Assembly (NCBI GenBank): GCA_019448385.1
Contig: JAGTXO010000081.1
Coordinates: 20,807 to 84,806 of the forward strand
Direction of reading: 5' to 3'
DNA length: 64,000 nucleotides
From: Diacronema lutheri
Lineage: Eukaryota; Haptophyta; Pavlovophyceae; Pavlovales; Pavlovaceae
Shown: in pieces, positions 31,860 through 42,666 of the stretch
Position numbering within the stretch: position 1 is the stretch's first letter
Layout: each line of letters begins with the position of its first letter
Program-made: the position numbers and the translations under genes
The notes under the pieces: generated by a model
Told to the model about the DNA's origin: nothing
The model's input: only the letters and a program-made list of their open reading frames with translations
The model's database searches: none

Positions 31860-32810
31860 ATGGCGCGATTTGTCATCGCGCTCGCCCTGTGCGCGGTGCC
31901 GGCGGTGCACACCGTGGTGCTAGGCGGAGCGCGCGCGCGTCTGGCGCGCTCGGCCATGGTGCGCCGGCTACCGCGCCCGGTCTCGCCGCCCCTCCTCGTG
32001 CGCGCCTCATCCACCGGCCCGGACGAGCTCGACGCCGCCGCGGACGCGGCGCTGATGGTCCGGCTGGAGGCGGAGGTGCAGGCGCTGACCGGCAGCGGGC
32101 TCGACGCGGTGCTCAACCCGATGAAGCTAGTCAACCTTGAGCGCGACCTGATCAAGCTGCGCGCCGAGCTCGAAACGCTCGACGCCTCCTCCGCCGAGGC
32201 ATCGGCTGTGCGCGCCAAGATTGAGGACAAGGAGCGGAGCGCCGGCTTCGAGAAGCGCACCGTGATGAAGGGATGGCTGCGCGCGCTCTTCCGCGGGCAG
32301 GCATACCTTTCAATCCTCATCTCCGCGCTCGTCTCGTACGACGCGCTGCCCGGCGCCGGCCACCTCGACATTGGCGTGCGCGTGCTCGGCTTTTGGTCGT
32401 GGTGGCTTTTCACGATCCCCTCGCTCCGCTCGATCAAGCCGCTCAGCCCGCAGGAAAAGGGCGCGCTGAACTGGGCGTTCCTTGCCGTGCTCTTCGTCTC
32501 CCTCGCCGCGCCCGTCGCGACCAAGGAGCCGTCGCTCATCTGGTGGGCTGACGCGGGCGCGGTCGGGCTGTGCTATGCGTACTTTTTCACGGTGGGCAAG
32601 GAGGCCGACCCGGCGCTCGTGCGCGCAGACTCGGACGACGAGCAGAGCGGCGCGCAGCGAGCGCTCAAATTTGCGCTGCGTGCGATCGACTTTGGCTCAG
32701 GCGTTGAGCGCGGGCAGCGCTCGTCCGAGAAGACCGCGATCGAGCGGCAGCTCGAGGAATCGATTGCAGCACAGGCGCGCGCAAAGGCCGCGGCCGCAAA
32801 GGATGAGTGA
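31860..32810 (+). CDS. Probable plastid-targeted membrane protein, four helices, unknown function
   Basis: Single exon, 316 residues. Residues 1-17 look like a signal peptide (FVIALALCAVPAVHT), followed by an Arg/Ser-rich, acid-free stretch to about residue 50, as in bipartite plastid presequences of algae with secondary plastids. Residues 55-130 form a Glu/Leu-rich coiled coil. Four membrane segments follow: YLSILISALVSYDALPG, VRVLGFWSWWLFTIP, NWAFLAVLFVSLAAPVA and WWADAGAVGLCYAYFF. The tail is charged and helical. Similar layouts exist in plant and algal chloroplast proteins of unknown function; I cannot name the family. Confidence 0.7.
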   Translation: MARFVIALALCAVPAVHTVVLGGARARLARSAMVRRLPRPVSPPLLVRASSTGPDELDAAADAALMVRLEAEVQALTGSGLDAVLNPMKLVNLERDLIKLRAELETLDASSAEASAVRAKIEDKERSAGFEKRTVMKGWLRALFRGQAYLSILISALVSYDALPGAGHLDIGVRVLGFWSWWLFTIPSLRSIKPLSPQEKGALNWAFLAVLFVSLAAPVATKEPSLIWWADAGAVGLCYAYFFTVGKEADPALVRADSDDEQSGAQRALKFALRAIDFGSGVERGQRSSEKTAIERQLEESIAAQARAKAAAAKDE

Positions 32811-33413
32811 CGTGCCAGTGACGTGCCGCTCGCCACTGGAGCGCCGCAGCGCGGTCCGCGCCGCAGCTGGTACTATATACGGCGCGGTCCGGGCTGGTCC
32901 GGCCAGTGTAAGGCTGAGAGTACGACCCGGGTCGTACAATCAAGGGTTAAAAGCCAGCGAATGAGCGCTCGAGGGGTCGGGGCGAGGCTTATGACGAGCC
33001 TAGGACCGAGACACCCTCCTGACCGGCCGATTTGGAGTAGAATTCGGGGTCGAGCGGGCGCGGCGGACGGAGGGCCCGAGCCGGGCCGACGGAGGGTCCG
33101 ACCCCGGAATGCGGGCGACCGGAAGGGCTTGGGTGATTTACGCCTAGTAGAATAGAATGGCGGATTCCGGGGGGGCTCGCAACTGGCATCGCGCAAGCTG
33201 AGGCCCCCTGACTGACCGGACCGCGCCGAGTGCGCGTGCACCCCGTGGAGGGCGCGGCCAGTCGGACACTCTTCGCGACTGAGCTCGCCGCGGCATACCG
33301 TGCGCTGCGCCGGCGCGCTACTTGCCGTTGGCCGAGCTGCGGGTGTTGCGCACCGCCGTGTTGCGCAGCCAGCGGCTGGATGCGCCGGTGGCCGGAACCT
33401 TGGCGCGCTTTGG
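32811..33413. other. Non-coding interval with an 18-bp palindrome
   Basis: No gene seen. GTACGACCCGGGTCGTAC at 32920-32937 is a perfect palindrome. An AT-rich spot (ACTATATAC at 32871-32879) lies 40 bp upstream. It marks the boundary between the dense host genes and the accessory region. Confidence 0.5.
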
Positions 33414-33591
33414 CTAAGCGACCTCGGCCTGCACAGACTCGAACGCGTGCGTAAACTCGAGGCGTTGCAGGTGGCGAGCACGTGAGTTCGCGTAGGAGGT
33501 CTTGTACTCGGTGGCCTGACTGTCGACCGACGAGAGCTTGGGCGAGTTCGGCGGCACGTTGGCTCACTTGGGCTCGGTGCGCGGCTCTGCC

Positions 33592-33624
<33 letters not shown>

Positions 33625-34457
33625 CTTCGGACTCGCTGCCCGGCTCTGCCTGTGCGGGCGCGATGCACTCGGACTCGATGCCCGGCTCTGCCTTCGTGGG
33701 CGCGGTCGCGGGCACGGGCGCGCCCTCGACCCCGTCGCGGTTGAAGACATCGAACTCGACGCACACGCCGTGGTCCTTGAAGTCGGTGGCCTCGCTGTCG
33801 TTCGCGTAAGCCTCGGGCGAACTCGCAACGAGCGACGACATCTCGGCGTGGAGCCAGCACATCTCATGCTGCACCGCGTGTTCAGGTTCTCGAGCGCTCC
33901 GTTGAAAGAGTCACTCTCACCGAGGCGCTCGCTGCACCACACCAGATAGCCATCGAGCTTGTGAGCGTGCTCGTGCGCCCGTGCGAGGTCCTTGGAGAGC
34001 GCGTCGGCGCGCGCGCACATGCCGTCGCATGACTTGGCCGGTGTCATGCTGTGCTTCCAAGGCCTGGTGCTCGGCGTTGAGCGTGTCGTGATCCTCGCGA
34101 ACGAGCTGCAACCAGCTGCAGCAGCCGCGCGACGCCGCTGTCGCCGACGATGCGCTGGAGCATGTGGCCCATGAGGTGTGCGCGGCACGTGGCGAGCGCC
34201 ACATTTTTGCGCAGCAGCGCGAGGATCCGGGCGCCGCGGACGAGCCGGCCCATGCACTTGAGCGCGTAGATTCGGCCGCACATGCACGCGCCGACGACCG
34301 AGTCGGCGGGCCCGCCGTCGAGCCAAAAGTTGGCCTCGGCCGCATCGCGGCGGCGGGCGACGCGCTGAAGGATGCGCACGCGGTAGTGCCGGTCGACGAG
34401 CAGCTCGTCGCCGAAGATCTCGTCGGGCAGCAGCTCGGAGACGTTCTGGGGGTACAT
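33414..34457 (-). pseudogene. Frame-broken gene of unknown function
   Basis: Coding-like segments follow each other on the minus strand in changing frames. About 34457-34100 reads MYPQNVSELLPDEIFGDELL, ANFWLDGGPADSVVG, RKNVALATCRAHLMGHMLQR. About 34100-34040 reads REDHDTLNAEHQALEAQH. About 34030-33860 reads ADALSKDLARAHEHAHKLDG and YLVWCSERLGESDSF. About 33874-33680 reads MCWLHAEMSSLVAS, EFDVFNRDG. About 33570-33414 reads SSVDSQATEYKTSYANSRAR and ends with a stop. The joints lack obvious splice sites, so frameshifts are more likely than introns. No family recognised; a coiled coil is likely in the middle. Confidence 0.45.
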
Positions 34458-34543
34458 GCTGTGCGAGCGTGCACGCGACGAGATCTCGTCGGGCGTGCCG
34501 TCCGTTCGTTCAGAGCAGAGCGCGTCGGACCGGCAGACAGACG

Positions 34544-34747
34544 ATGCAGCGCGCGAAGGCACCTGCGGCGCGCGGCGTGGCCTCGCGTGCCGTCACGAAG
34601 CCGCCTGCGCGCACTGCGGAGGCGGCGAGCGCGACGAGGGCGGGCGCGGACGAGGTGCTGAGCGGCGTCACGTACGCGCCCTCGCTCGCCGAGCTCGACG
34701 CCGCGGCGCTGACGATGCGCGCGGCGTACCACACCGACCGCCCCTGA
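34544..34747 (+). CDS. Possible small protein, 67 residues
   Basis: A short frame starting MQRAKAPAARGVAS and ending LAELDAAALTMRAAYHTDRP. The last 35 residues look coding, the first half is Ala/Arg-rich. It is divergent from the broken minus-strand gene and lies 125 bp before the repeat element. It could be a remnant. Confidence 0.25.
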   Translation: MQRAKAPAARGVASRAVTKPPARTAEAASATRAGADEVLSGVTYAPSLAELDAAALTMRAAYHTDRP

Positions 34748-34872
34748 GACGATGCGCGGCGCCCGCGGAGGACTGGTCCGTTGGCGCGCAAACCGTGGGC
34801 GAAAGGGCGCGAAGCCAACGGCCGTCCGCGCACGTTCAAACGCGCGCATACGGGTGGCATCCTCCCACCTTC

Positions 34873-35194
34873 GGCGCCGCTTTCTAAAAGGGTGTAGGGT
34901 GTAGGGTGTAGGATGCAAAACAAGCCCTCCCCACATTTGGGCCCGACGTCATTCCTTCTTCGAAGCCGTGACGTTACTCACATACGAGTACCTTTACTTA
35001 GTGTAGGATGTATCTATTCTCTAGGTATTTGCATAGTGTAGGGTGTAGGATAAGTACGGTTATGAAAGTCCCATAGGGGGGAGAAGGAATGACGCTGTGA
35101 CGAAAGAAGGAATGACGTCGGGCCCAAATGTGGGGAGGGCTTGGTTTGCATCCTACACCCTACACCCTACACCCTTTTAGAAAGCGGCGGCGCC
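34873..35194 (+). mobile_element. Small terminal-inverted-repeat element, copy 1
   Basis: About 322 bp with terminal inverted repeats of about 85 bp. The left end reads GGCGCCGCTTTCTAAAAGGG and continues into three copies of GGGTGTA, then GCAAAACAAGCCCTCCCCAC; the right end is its reverse complement. The interior is AT-rich compared with the host DNA and encodes nothing. It has the form of a non-autonomous foldback element or MITE. No clear target-site duplication is visible because copy 2 and the spacer continue the symmetry. Confidence 0.8.
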
Positions 35195-35421
35195 TCGGAG
35201 CATGGCGGCTCGACAGCATGGCGCCTCGACAGCATGGCGTCGTCCAGCGTGGCGTCCAGGATGGCGACTGCGCCCGGGCCGTGACGCCGCGACGTCGTTC
35301 GGCTGCGTCACGGAGGAGCGCCATCCGTGCGCCACGGAGGAGCGGCAGGACCACGACGCGGCGTGACGCTGGACGACGCCATGCTGTATAGGCGCCATGC
35401 TGTCGAGCCGCCATGCTCTGA
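35195..35421. repeat. Spacer between the two elements, itself palindromic at both ends
   Basis: The first about 56 bp and the last about 56 bp are inverted copies (key words GAGCATGGCGGCTCGACAGC and its reverse complement), with few mismatches. The centre holds two direct copies of CACGGAGGAGCG. Together with the flanking elements it makes one nested palindrome of about 870 bp. Confidence 0.75.
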
Positions 35422-35744
35422 GGCGCCGCCGCTTTTCAAAAGGGTGTAGGGTGTAGGGTGTAGGATGCAAAACAAGCCCTCCCCACATCTGGGCCCGACG
35501 TCATTCCTTCTTTCGTCACAGCGTCATTCCTTCACTCCCTGTAGGACCTTCGTAACCGTACTTATCCTACACCCTACACTATGCAAATACTTAGAGAATA
35601 GATACATCCTACACTAAGTAAAAGTACTCGTATGTGAGTAACGTCACGGCTTCGAAGAAGGAATGACGTCGGGCCCAAATGTGGGGAGGGCTTGTTTTGC
35701 ATCCTACACCCTACACCCTACACCCTTTTAGAAAGCGGCGGCGC
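35422..35744 (-). mobile_element. Small terminal-inverted-repeat element, copy 2, inverted
   Basis: About 323 bp, the same element as at 34873-35194 but in opposite orientation. The interiors align along their length with scattered point differences and a diverged stretch near 35,530 (the equivalent in copy 1 is near 35,070). It was probably created by an inverted duplication, or by two insertions. Confidence 0.8.
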
Positions 35745-35839
35745 CTCAGAGCATGGCGCCCGCCCGCTCGAGCCGGACCTCCGCGCAGCCGGACTCGCCC
35801 CGCCCCGGGCTGCTCTGGCTGGGCGACGTCGTGCGCGCC

Positions 35840-36138
35840 TCAGAACGCCGCGCTCGCCACGCGCACGTAGCCCTCGTCCGGGTCCGGCTCGGGCGCCGCG
35901 TCGCGCACCGAGCGCGACGCGGCCTCGACGCCCGGCGTTTCGGCACGCGAGGCGACGGATGCCTCGTCCGGCCGGCCCCACGGCAGCTGCAGCTCGAGCT
36001 GGCGCTGGATGATGCGCGGCGTCGCCACGCGCCCGTGCTGCACCTCGCGACGTCGCGCGCGCACGTAGAGCACGATCGCCACCGAGCCGCTGAGGCCCAT
36101 CATCGCGCCGAGCAGCACCGAGATTGTGGTCTCATTGT
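35840..36138 (-). CDS. C-terminal exon of a single-pass membrane protein, 5' part not found
   Basis: After a CAAGCAG 3' splice site at 36139-36145 the frame reads DNETTISVLLGAMMGLSGSV and on into AIVLYVRARRREVQHGRV, one membrane span followed by a basic stop-transfer and a cytosolic tail ending DEGYVRVASAAF. I see no matching upstream exon before the helicase gene that begins at 36315 on the other strand. Either the gene start was lost to an insertion or it overlaps that gene antisense. Confidence 0.4.
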
Positions 36139-36314
36139 CTGCTTGGGCGCGAACGGAAAACGCGCGAAGGGTGGCGACGAAGATCGTTGGGTTGGGTTGG
36201 GCCACCGGCTCCCGAGGATTGCTTGTGGCGCTCGACTGACCGTTGGCCCAGCTTTTTTTTTTCTCGAACCTACTGTGGAGCCGCCTGCAGCGTGATCTCC
36301 CGCGCACAACGACC

Positions 36315-38700
36315 ATGGCCGCCATCGACCTGCGCGCCTTCGACGCGGCGCTCGTCAACTGCGAGATCGTGAGCACGCGGCCGGTCAAGCCGAGCGAGCA
36401 GGCGCGCACGGTCGACAAGCTGAGCTACGGGCCGTCGCGCCGCGCGCTCGCCTTCGTCTCGCCGCCCTGCGTCGTCGACTGGCCCGAGCTCACGGGCGAC
36501 GGCAACTTTGGCACCATGTACGGGCCGACGGACGTCGACAAGGCGGCGTACACGGCCGGCGTGACCGACAAGGAGCTGCCGATTGAAGGCGCGCCGCTCG
36601 CGCAGATGGACGCCTACTTTGGCGCCCTGCGCGCCATCGACGATCAGCGCGTCGAGACGGTGCACGCGCGCCAGAAGGAGCTGCTCAACACGCGCGGCCT
36701 CTCGAAGGAGGAGGTGCGCGGCAAGCTCTCGCCCGCCGTCAAGCCCAAGTACGAGGACGACACGCTCGCGCACACGCGGCTGAACATGTCGACGCGCACG
36801 TTCACGTGGGCGGGCTCCGAGCGCGTCGTGCCGCTCGTCGACGCGCGGCGCGAACCGGTCGACGAGATCCGGCACGAGGACGTCTGCGCCATCGCCACGC
36901 AGCTCGACCGCGTCTACACGGGGCTCACGGGCTCGATGTTTGGCACCAAGTGGAACGTGTGCGGGGTCATGCTCCTGAAGCGCGCCGAGCAGCGGCCGCA
37001 GCCCGGCTCGGACGCCTTCGCCTCGTACGGCGTGCCCGCCTGGGCCGACACGTTCGACTCCACGGGGCTGTACGTGCCCGACGAGCGCGAGCGCGCGGCG
37101 GCGCTCGCGGCGGTGGCCGGTCTGCGCACGGCGCGCGCGCCGGCCGGGCCGGGCGGGCGCGAGCTCGCGCGCGCGCAGGGCTACCATCGCGCCGAGCGGG
37201 CTGCGAGCGCGGCGGCGGCGCGCGCGGCGATGGCCGAGGGCGGCCAGCAGTGCGCGCTCCACGGCGCGGTCGTCAAATCGGCGCTGCGCGGCGTGGGCAA
37301 CCGGCTGCATCTTTGCGACGCGCCGGGCGGAACGGGCAAGACGTTCGTCGAGCGCGCCATTATCGCCGCCGTGCGCGCGGATGGGCACGCGGTCGTCGTG
37401 GGCGCGTCCTCGGGCGTCGCCGCCACGCTGCTGCCCGACGGCCGCACCTTCCACTTGACCTTCAAGGTGCCCGGCGGTGCCGACTCCGACGGGCAAGCCG
37501 TTCAATGGCGTGCCGCGCTCCGAGCGCGGGCGCTCCCTGGCCGCCGCGGCGGCTGGTCGTGTGGGACGAGGCGCCGATGCAGACGCGGTGCCACCTCGAC
37601 TCGCCTGATCGGTGTTTGCGCGACGTGACGGGCGTCGACGAGCGCTTCGGCGGCGAGACGCTGCTGCTCGCCGGCGACTTTCGCCAGTGCTTGCCGGTGG
37701 TGCGGCGCGGCTCGCGCGCGCAGATCGTGCGCTCCTGCCTCAAGTACTCGGCGCCGTGGCAGCACGATCGGCAGCACGCCTTGGTCGAGAACGTTCGCGC
37801 CTCGAGCGCGGCGCGCGACACGGGCGACGCGCTCGGCGCGGGCGAGTGGGCGGAGCTGCTGCGCAGCCCCGGCGACGGCGCCGTTCCCGCGGCGGTGCCG
37901 GCGGCCGGGGCCATGCCCGGCGCATTCCCGCTCGATCCCGTGCAGCTGCCCGAGGCCGTCGGCGGCGTCCCCATCCGCGTGGGCTCGGCCTACCCGACGG
38001 AGCTCGTGACGACTTTGTCCACGGCGCGACGTGTTGGACCGACGACGGCTCGCTGTGCGACCGCGCGGTGCTCTGCGCCAAGCAGACGGACGTGGCGCGG
38101 ATCAACTGGCTGGTGATCGGCCGCTTCCCGGGCGCGGCGGCGAGGTGCGCGTCGGCGGACGAGCTGGCGCGACGACGGGGCGGGCAAGCAGATTGCGCGG
38201 GCGTCGGTCGAATTCCTCGACTCGCTCGAGCACGCGCAGATGCCGCACCGCGTCCTCGACCTGAAGCCCGGGATGGTGGTGATGCTGCCGCGCAACCTCT
38301 CGCCCGGCGAGGGGCTGTGCGGCGGCACGCGGCTGATCGTGCGCGGCGTGCGCGCCGGCGGCCGGCTGCTCGAGTGCGCACGCCCCGGCGCGGCCGCCGG
38401 GCGCGACAGCACCGTGCTCGTCGCGCGTGTCGACCACCACTCGCCCGACGACGGCACGTTCGCGCTTGTGCGGATGCGCCGCCAGTTCCCCGGTGCGGCC
38501 GGCGTAACGAGGCGCAGGGGCAAGCGCTCGGGTGCGCGGGCGTGTGGCTCGCCGAGCCGTGCTTCACGCACGGCCAGCTCCACGTGGCCGCTTCGCGCGT
38601 CGGGCACACGTCGCGCGTCCGCTTTGCGCTCGGCCCGGACCTCGTGACGCGCAGCGTCGTCTTCAAAGAGGTGCTCCGCGCGGTCAGCGGTGGCGAGGCG
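36315..38700 (+). pseudogene. Pif1/Helitron-type DNA helicase with an N-terminal domain, broken by frameshifts
   Basis: The first about 390 codons are open from ATG 36315 and hold an unassigned N-terminal domain (FGTMYGPTDVDKAAY, TGSMFGTKWNVCGVMLLKRA) that recalls single-strand-DNA-binding proteins of large DNA elements. Then follows a Pif1 superfamily 1B helicase: Walker A HLCDAPGGTGKTF at about 37,310, ASSGVAATLL, motif II VVWDEAPMQ, LLLAGDFRQCLPVV, then LKPGMVVMLPRNLSPGEGLC and FTHGQLHVAASRV. The reading frame changes near 37,490-37,540, 37,995, 38,165 and 38,500. At the last point the motif before AQGQAL is shortened, so a deletion and not an intron is the cause. The domain order and wording match Helitron-associated helicases. 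Probably inactive. Confidence 0.75.
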
Positions 38701-40180
38701 GCGGCGGCGGCGCTCGCCGCGGCCGCCGTCGCCGCCGCGCGCGAATGCGCGGCGGCGGCGCGCGGTGGCGGCGGGCGCGGACGGCGCGCGCGGCGCCGGC
38801 GGCGGGCGGCGCGCTGGCGGCGGGCGCGCCGCCGGCGCGCGGTGCTGGCCAGCACCCGCCGGCGCGACGCCCGCCGCGCCGCTCGCGCCGACGCGCAGCC
38901 GTCGGGTGCTCGCCAGCACCGCGCGCCGCGCGACCGGCCCGCGTACCTGCGCGCCCTTCTAGGGCGCGCAGGGCGGCGCCAATGCGGCCGGCGCGCAGGG
39001 GCCTCACGCTGGCGCGCTGCCCGCCGCCGCGTGGGTCGCCGCTGCGCGCGTGCCGTCGGCGCTGCCGCCGCCCGGCGTCGCGCTCGCGCCGCAGCCGCAG
39101 CCGCCGCCGCCGCCGTCGCCGCCGCCTGCCGCCTGCCGGCAAGCTGGGCAAGTGCGCAGCGGCGGCGACGGCGGTGCGCGACCCGGCGAGCAGGCGGCGC
39201 GCCGCCGAGCCGGGGGCGGGCTCCGTGGGCGACGAGGCTCGCCCGCCACTCGCACTACTCGCGCGCCAAGTGCGCACAACGAATTAATGCTCATACCATG
39301 GCGTCGCGCCACGGCAGTACGCCCGTGGCCCCGGCGGCCAGCCTCGCGCCGCTACGCCGTGTCGTCGCGGCCGGCGCACACAGCGAACTGTGTTTCCGCG
39401 GCACATGCCCGGCTGCTCGCGCGCTGCAAGCTTGCCGAACTGCTCGCGCTGGAATGGCGCGTTGCGGGCGTGCCCGCGCACCGCGCGTGTGCCATGCGCG
39501 TTCCGGGAGCGCCGCGCCGCGCGCCAAAGCGGCGCGCGGCGGACGTGCGGCCTCGGGCCGAAGAGGGGCCGGCGCGACCGGCCGCGAGGCGGGCGCAGAC
39601 GCTCGGCGTGCCGGTCGATGCGTCGTCCAAATCCGCGTCGGGCGGATGCGCGCCTGGGCCGGCGCTGCGTGCAGTCGGCGGGGCCCGGCCACGCGCTCGG
39701 GCGTAACGTTCGCGCCTGTTCGGCCGAGGCGCACTCGCCGTCCCCTCGCGCCGGCAACGTGCGTGCGGGCCAGCACGCAGGCAGCGTACGATGCCACGGC
39801 AGCGGCGAGCGCGTCCCCGCCGGTGTGCCGCTCGGCGCCCCGTCACGCGCAACGTGCGCGCCGCCCGCTGCATGCGCACGCATACGCGCGCTGGCAGCGT
39901 GCGCAAAATTGCCCGGGCAAGATCGTCCCGCGCTCGCGCCGCCGACGCATCATTCCATGTGTCCGTTTCGGCATCTGCCACCATCCACCAGCCCTCGAAA
40001 GCCGGCTTGCGCGTGGGCGCCCGTCCGGTGCGAGAAGCGGCTCGCGTCCTCGCGCGGGGCGCCTCCGCGCCAGGCGCCCGGCGCGCGCTCGTCTTGCCGC
40101 GCCACCACGCTGATCTGCGCCCAACCCTCGCTCGCCAATTCCCCCGTCGTCCCTGCTGCGCAGCCCGCAACAGCGCGCGC
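38701..40180. other. No gene assigned; GC-rich repeats
   Basis: All frames are Arg/Ala-rich and none shows family motifs. The palindrome GGTGCTGGCCAGCACC lies near 38,841-38,856, with a related copy near 38,908. The part from 39,290 to 40,180 could contain 5' exons of the protease gene that follows, but I cannot support any. Confidence 0.4.
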
Positions 40181-41604
40181 ATGGCGCGTGCACGGCGCGG
40201 CGCCTTGAGCAAGTTTTACGTCGTCGGTCGGCAGCCTGTGGAAGACGCGTTTGACGGCCCGATGTGGCCGGTGAGAGTGCCCGGCGTGCCGCGTGGTGAG
40301 CGCCTGCACGGCTTGCCGGGCTCGGCGCGCGCCCAGCCAGCCTCCCTCCATCCCGCCGCAAACCGTGCGTGCGCACCCCGCACACCCGGCGCTGCGCGGC
40401 GCGGCGCAGGCGCGAAAAACGAGGGCAGCGCGTGCTACACGACCGTCCTTATGCAATCGCTCTTCGCCCTGAACATGCTCCGTGCGATGCTTCGCTCCGC
40501 TTCGCGCCGTGCCAACAGCGTCGAGAGGGCGCGTTTTCGGGACTTTGGCACGCTGATCGAGGACACCAGGGCGCCGACACGGCTGTGTCTTGTGTCCGTC
40601 ATCGACGTCATCTCGGGCCGTGGCGCGCGAAGGACGCCGCAGGATGCCGCTGAGTTCTTCCGGTTGCTGCTCGGCCGAGTGCCCGGGCTCGCTGCGGCCT
40701 TTGAAGCCGACACACGCGTCGGGCCAGTGCTCGAGCAGATCGCCGTGCCTTCAGAGGCCGGCGAGGGCATCGCCGTACTCGTCAGCGTCGGCGGCGATGC
40801 GGCGCGCGCGCTTGCACACGCTCTGGGGGGCGCCGCTGGGCCGCCGCGGGATCGCCACACGAACGCGGGCCACTCGGGCGTGCTCACGCCAGCCAGCATT
40901 GCTGTCGAGGCGCCGCGCACGACGCGCGGCAATGGCTCGCAGTGCAAGAACAACCGCGCGCTCGTGTGCGCGCCGCGGCTGCTGCTCGGCGGGCGCGACC
41001 ACCTCCCCGTCGCCGGCGTGGTGCACGTGGGCGAGGGGCCGATGAGCGGGCACCTTGTCGCCATCGTGCTCCGCAACGAGGCTTGGTTTCCGTGCGACGA
41101 CTACAACGTGCGGCGGCGCGCACGGTCGCTCGGTGCCGCGACCGGCGGTCGAGCGCAGCCGCGACCGCCCCGTCCTCCCGCGCGGCACGCGCGCGTGGCC
41201 TGAAAGCTCGCGCGCGCGCCTGCCGCACGCACGCGCGTTGCCCGCGCAGATCTACAACGTGCCTGAGTCCGACGCGCTGGCGTGGGCAAGTGGTGCGAGC
41301 ATGCTCGTTCACAGCCGGCTGGACGTGGAGCCGTTGGACCCGGCGCTGGGCTCAGCGTCACCGCCGTCGGCCGCATCGCCTGCGTGGCCGAGCTCGGAGC
41401 CCGACGCGCCGACCTTGCCGGCAGCCTGGCCGCGGGTGCGGCAGATGGCAGCGGTGCCAACAGATGCGACGATCGGCATCGCGGAGACGGCTGCAGACAT
41501 CTCTACGGCGGCGATCGGCCCAGCTGCGTGCGAGGCCCGCCAAGTTGTCTCCGTGACGCGCGCATTGCCAACAGCGGTGAGTGCGTCCTCGTCTCCGGCG
41601 GCCG

Positions 41605-41638
<34 letters not shown>

Positions 41639-41856
41639 CACACACACACACAACTCTCTCTACCTTCTTCCTCCTTTCGCACCTCGCACGCGCACGCCGT
41701 CCGCTGTCCGCTGTCCGCGGCCCAAATTGCCTTGCGGAAGCCGAGCAGGCAGAGCCCTGCTTGGATGGCTCCAGCGCGCATCTTGTGGATGGCGACGCTG
41801 TGGGCGAGCACGGACGCTCAAATGTGACCAGTGGCGCGCACGTGCACGTGCGCTAA
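40181..41856 (+). CDS. Ubiquitin-specific-protease-like peptidase (C19)
   Basis: Likely deubiquitinase. Exons 40181-41107, 41250-41576 and 41749-41856, all phase 0 and GT-AG. The Cys box reads GAKNEGSACYTTVLMQSLF (C near 40,433). RTPQDAAEFFRLLL matches the Q-D-A-x-E-F block, and GPMSGHLVAIV carries the His. Splicing at 41107/41250 rebuilds the USP end block WFPCDDYN + IYNVPESDALAW, then ASGASMLVHSR, which is strong support for both intron and family. The C-terminus ends EHGRSNVTSGAHVHVR. Intron 2 holds a 30-base C run and a CA repeat. The first about 80 residues are poor in signal, so the true start or an extra intron there is uncertain. It sits between a decayed helicase and the giant polyprotein. 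Confidence 0.7.
41610..41639 (+). repeat. C30 run followed by CA repeat, in an intron
   Basis: Thirty C, then about seven CA units to 41,653 and a CT-rich tract. In sense of the protease-like gene this serves as a very long polypyrimidine tract. Confidence 0.85.
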
Positions 41857-42192
41857 CTGGACGTCGAGCGTGTGCGCCTTGTCCGCACGTGTGCACTCAC
41901 GTGCGTCTGCGGCGATCTGCCCGGCGTAGTAGTCCGCGCGCGCGGGAGCCGCGTCGGCAGTAGGAGCAGGATAACGTACTTGCGCCTGACGAGGACGGCG
42001 AGAAGTGCGGCTTTTCGCTCGGGGTCTACCATGCCGCCGAGGTTGGCGCTGGCGCGCGTGAGGCAGTCGGAGCGCGCTGGGCCCGGGTTGAAGGCCTCAC
42101 CCCGGGGGACGGGAGGATTCAAGGCGCCGAGCCGCTGCGGGTGCGGCGGGAGGCCCCGGGCGGGTGTGCTAATGCGGCTCGATGGCCGCCTG

Positions 42193-42225
<33 letters not shown>

Positions 42226-42627
42226 CGTTGGGCCGCCCGCGGAAACGGAGGTGAGCGTGTGGGAGCGGCGCGCGTCGGCGCGCGCGGCTGGCGTGCAGCA
42301 CGGATAAGTCTTGTGTGGACTTCGCGGGGCGGATCCCGGTGCAGGGATTGCCGACGTAGGCCGCGAGCGCGAGCAGGGCGGGGATGAAGACGGATGATGG
42401 GGTTGGGGCCAAGGCCGCCGCACCCGCAGCTATCACGGTGGCAGCGACCGCCACGGTCAGTGCGAGGCTCGCGTGGCCGCTGCGCGGGCAGCTCGCCCGC
42501 CAGGTCCAGGAGGGCCGGCCTGCGGCCTCAGTGCCCAGCGTTGGGCATGTCAGCGTCTGCGTCTGCGGGCCCGCCACTGCGATGGCGCATTGAGCCTGGC
42601 GCACCAAAACGCAATCGGTCCGCCGAT

Positions 42628-42666
<39 letters not shown>

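Noticed and set aside
35195-35421. A gene captured between the two inverted elements
   Set aside because: Its frames are set by palindromic repeats and show no protein-like composition.
35128-35870. Three similar small frames starting MWGGLVLHPTPYTLHP or its like near 35,128, 35,488 and 35,679
   Set aside because: They are read through the terminal repeats of the two inverted-repeat elements; the similarity is DNA repeat identity, not a protein family.
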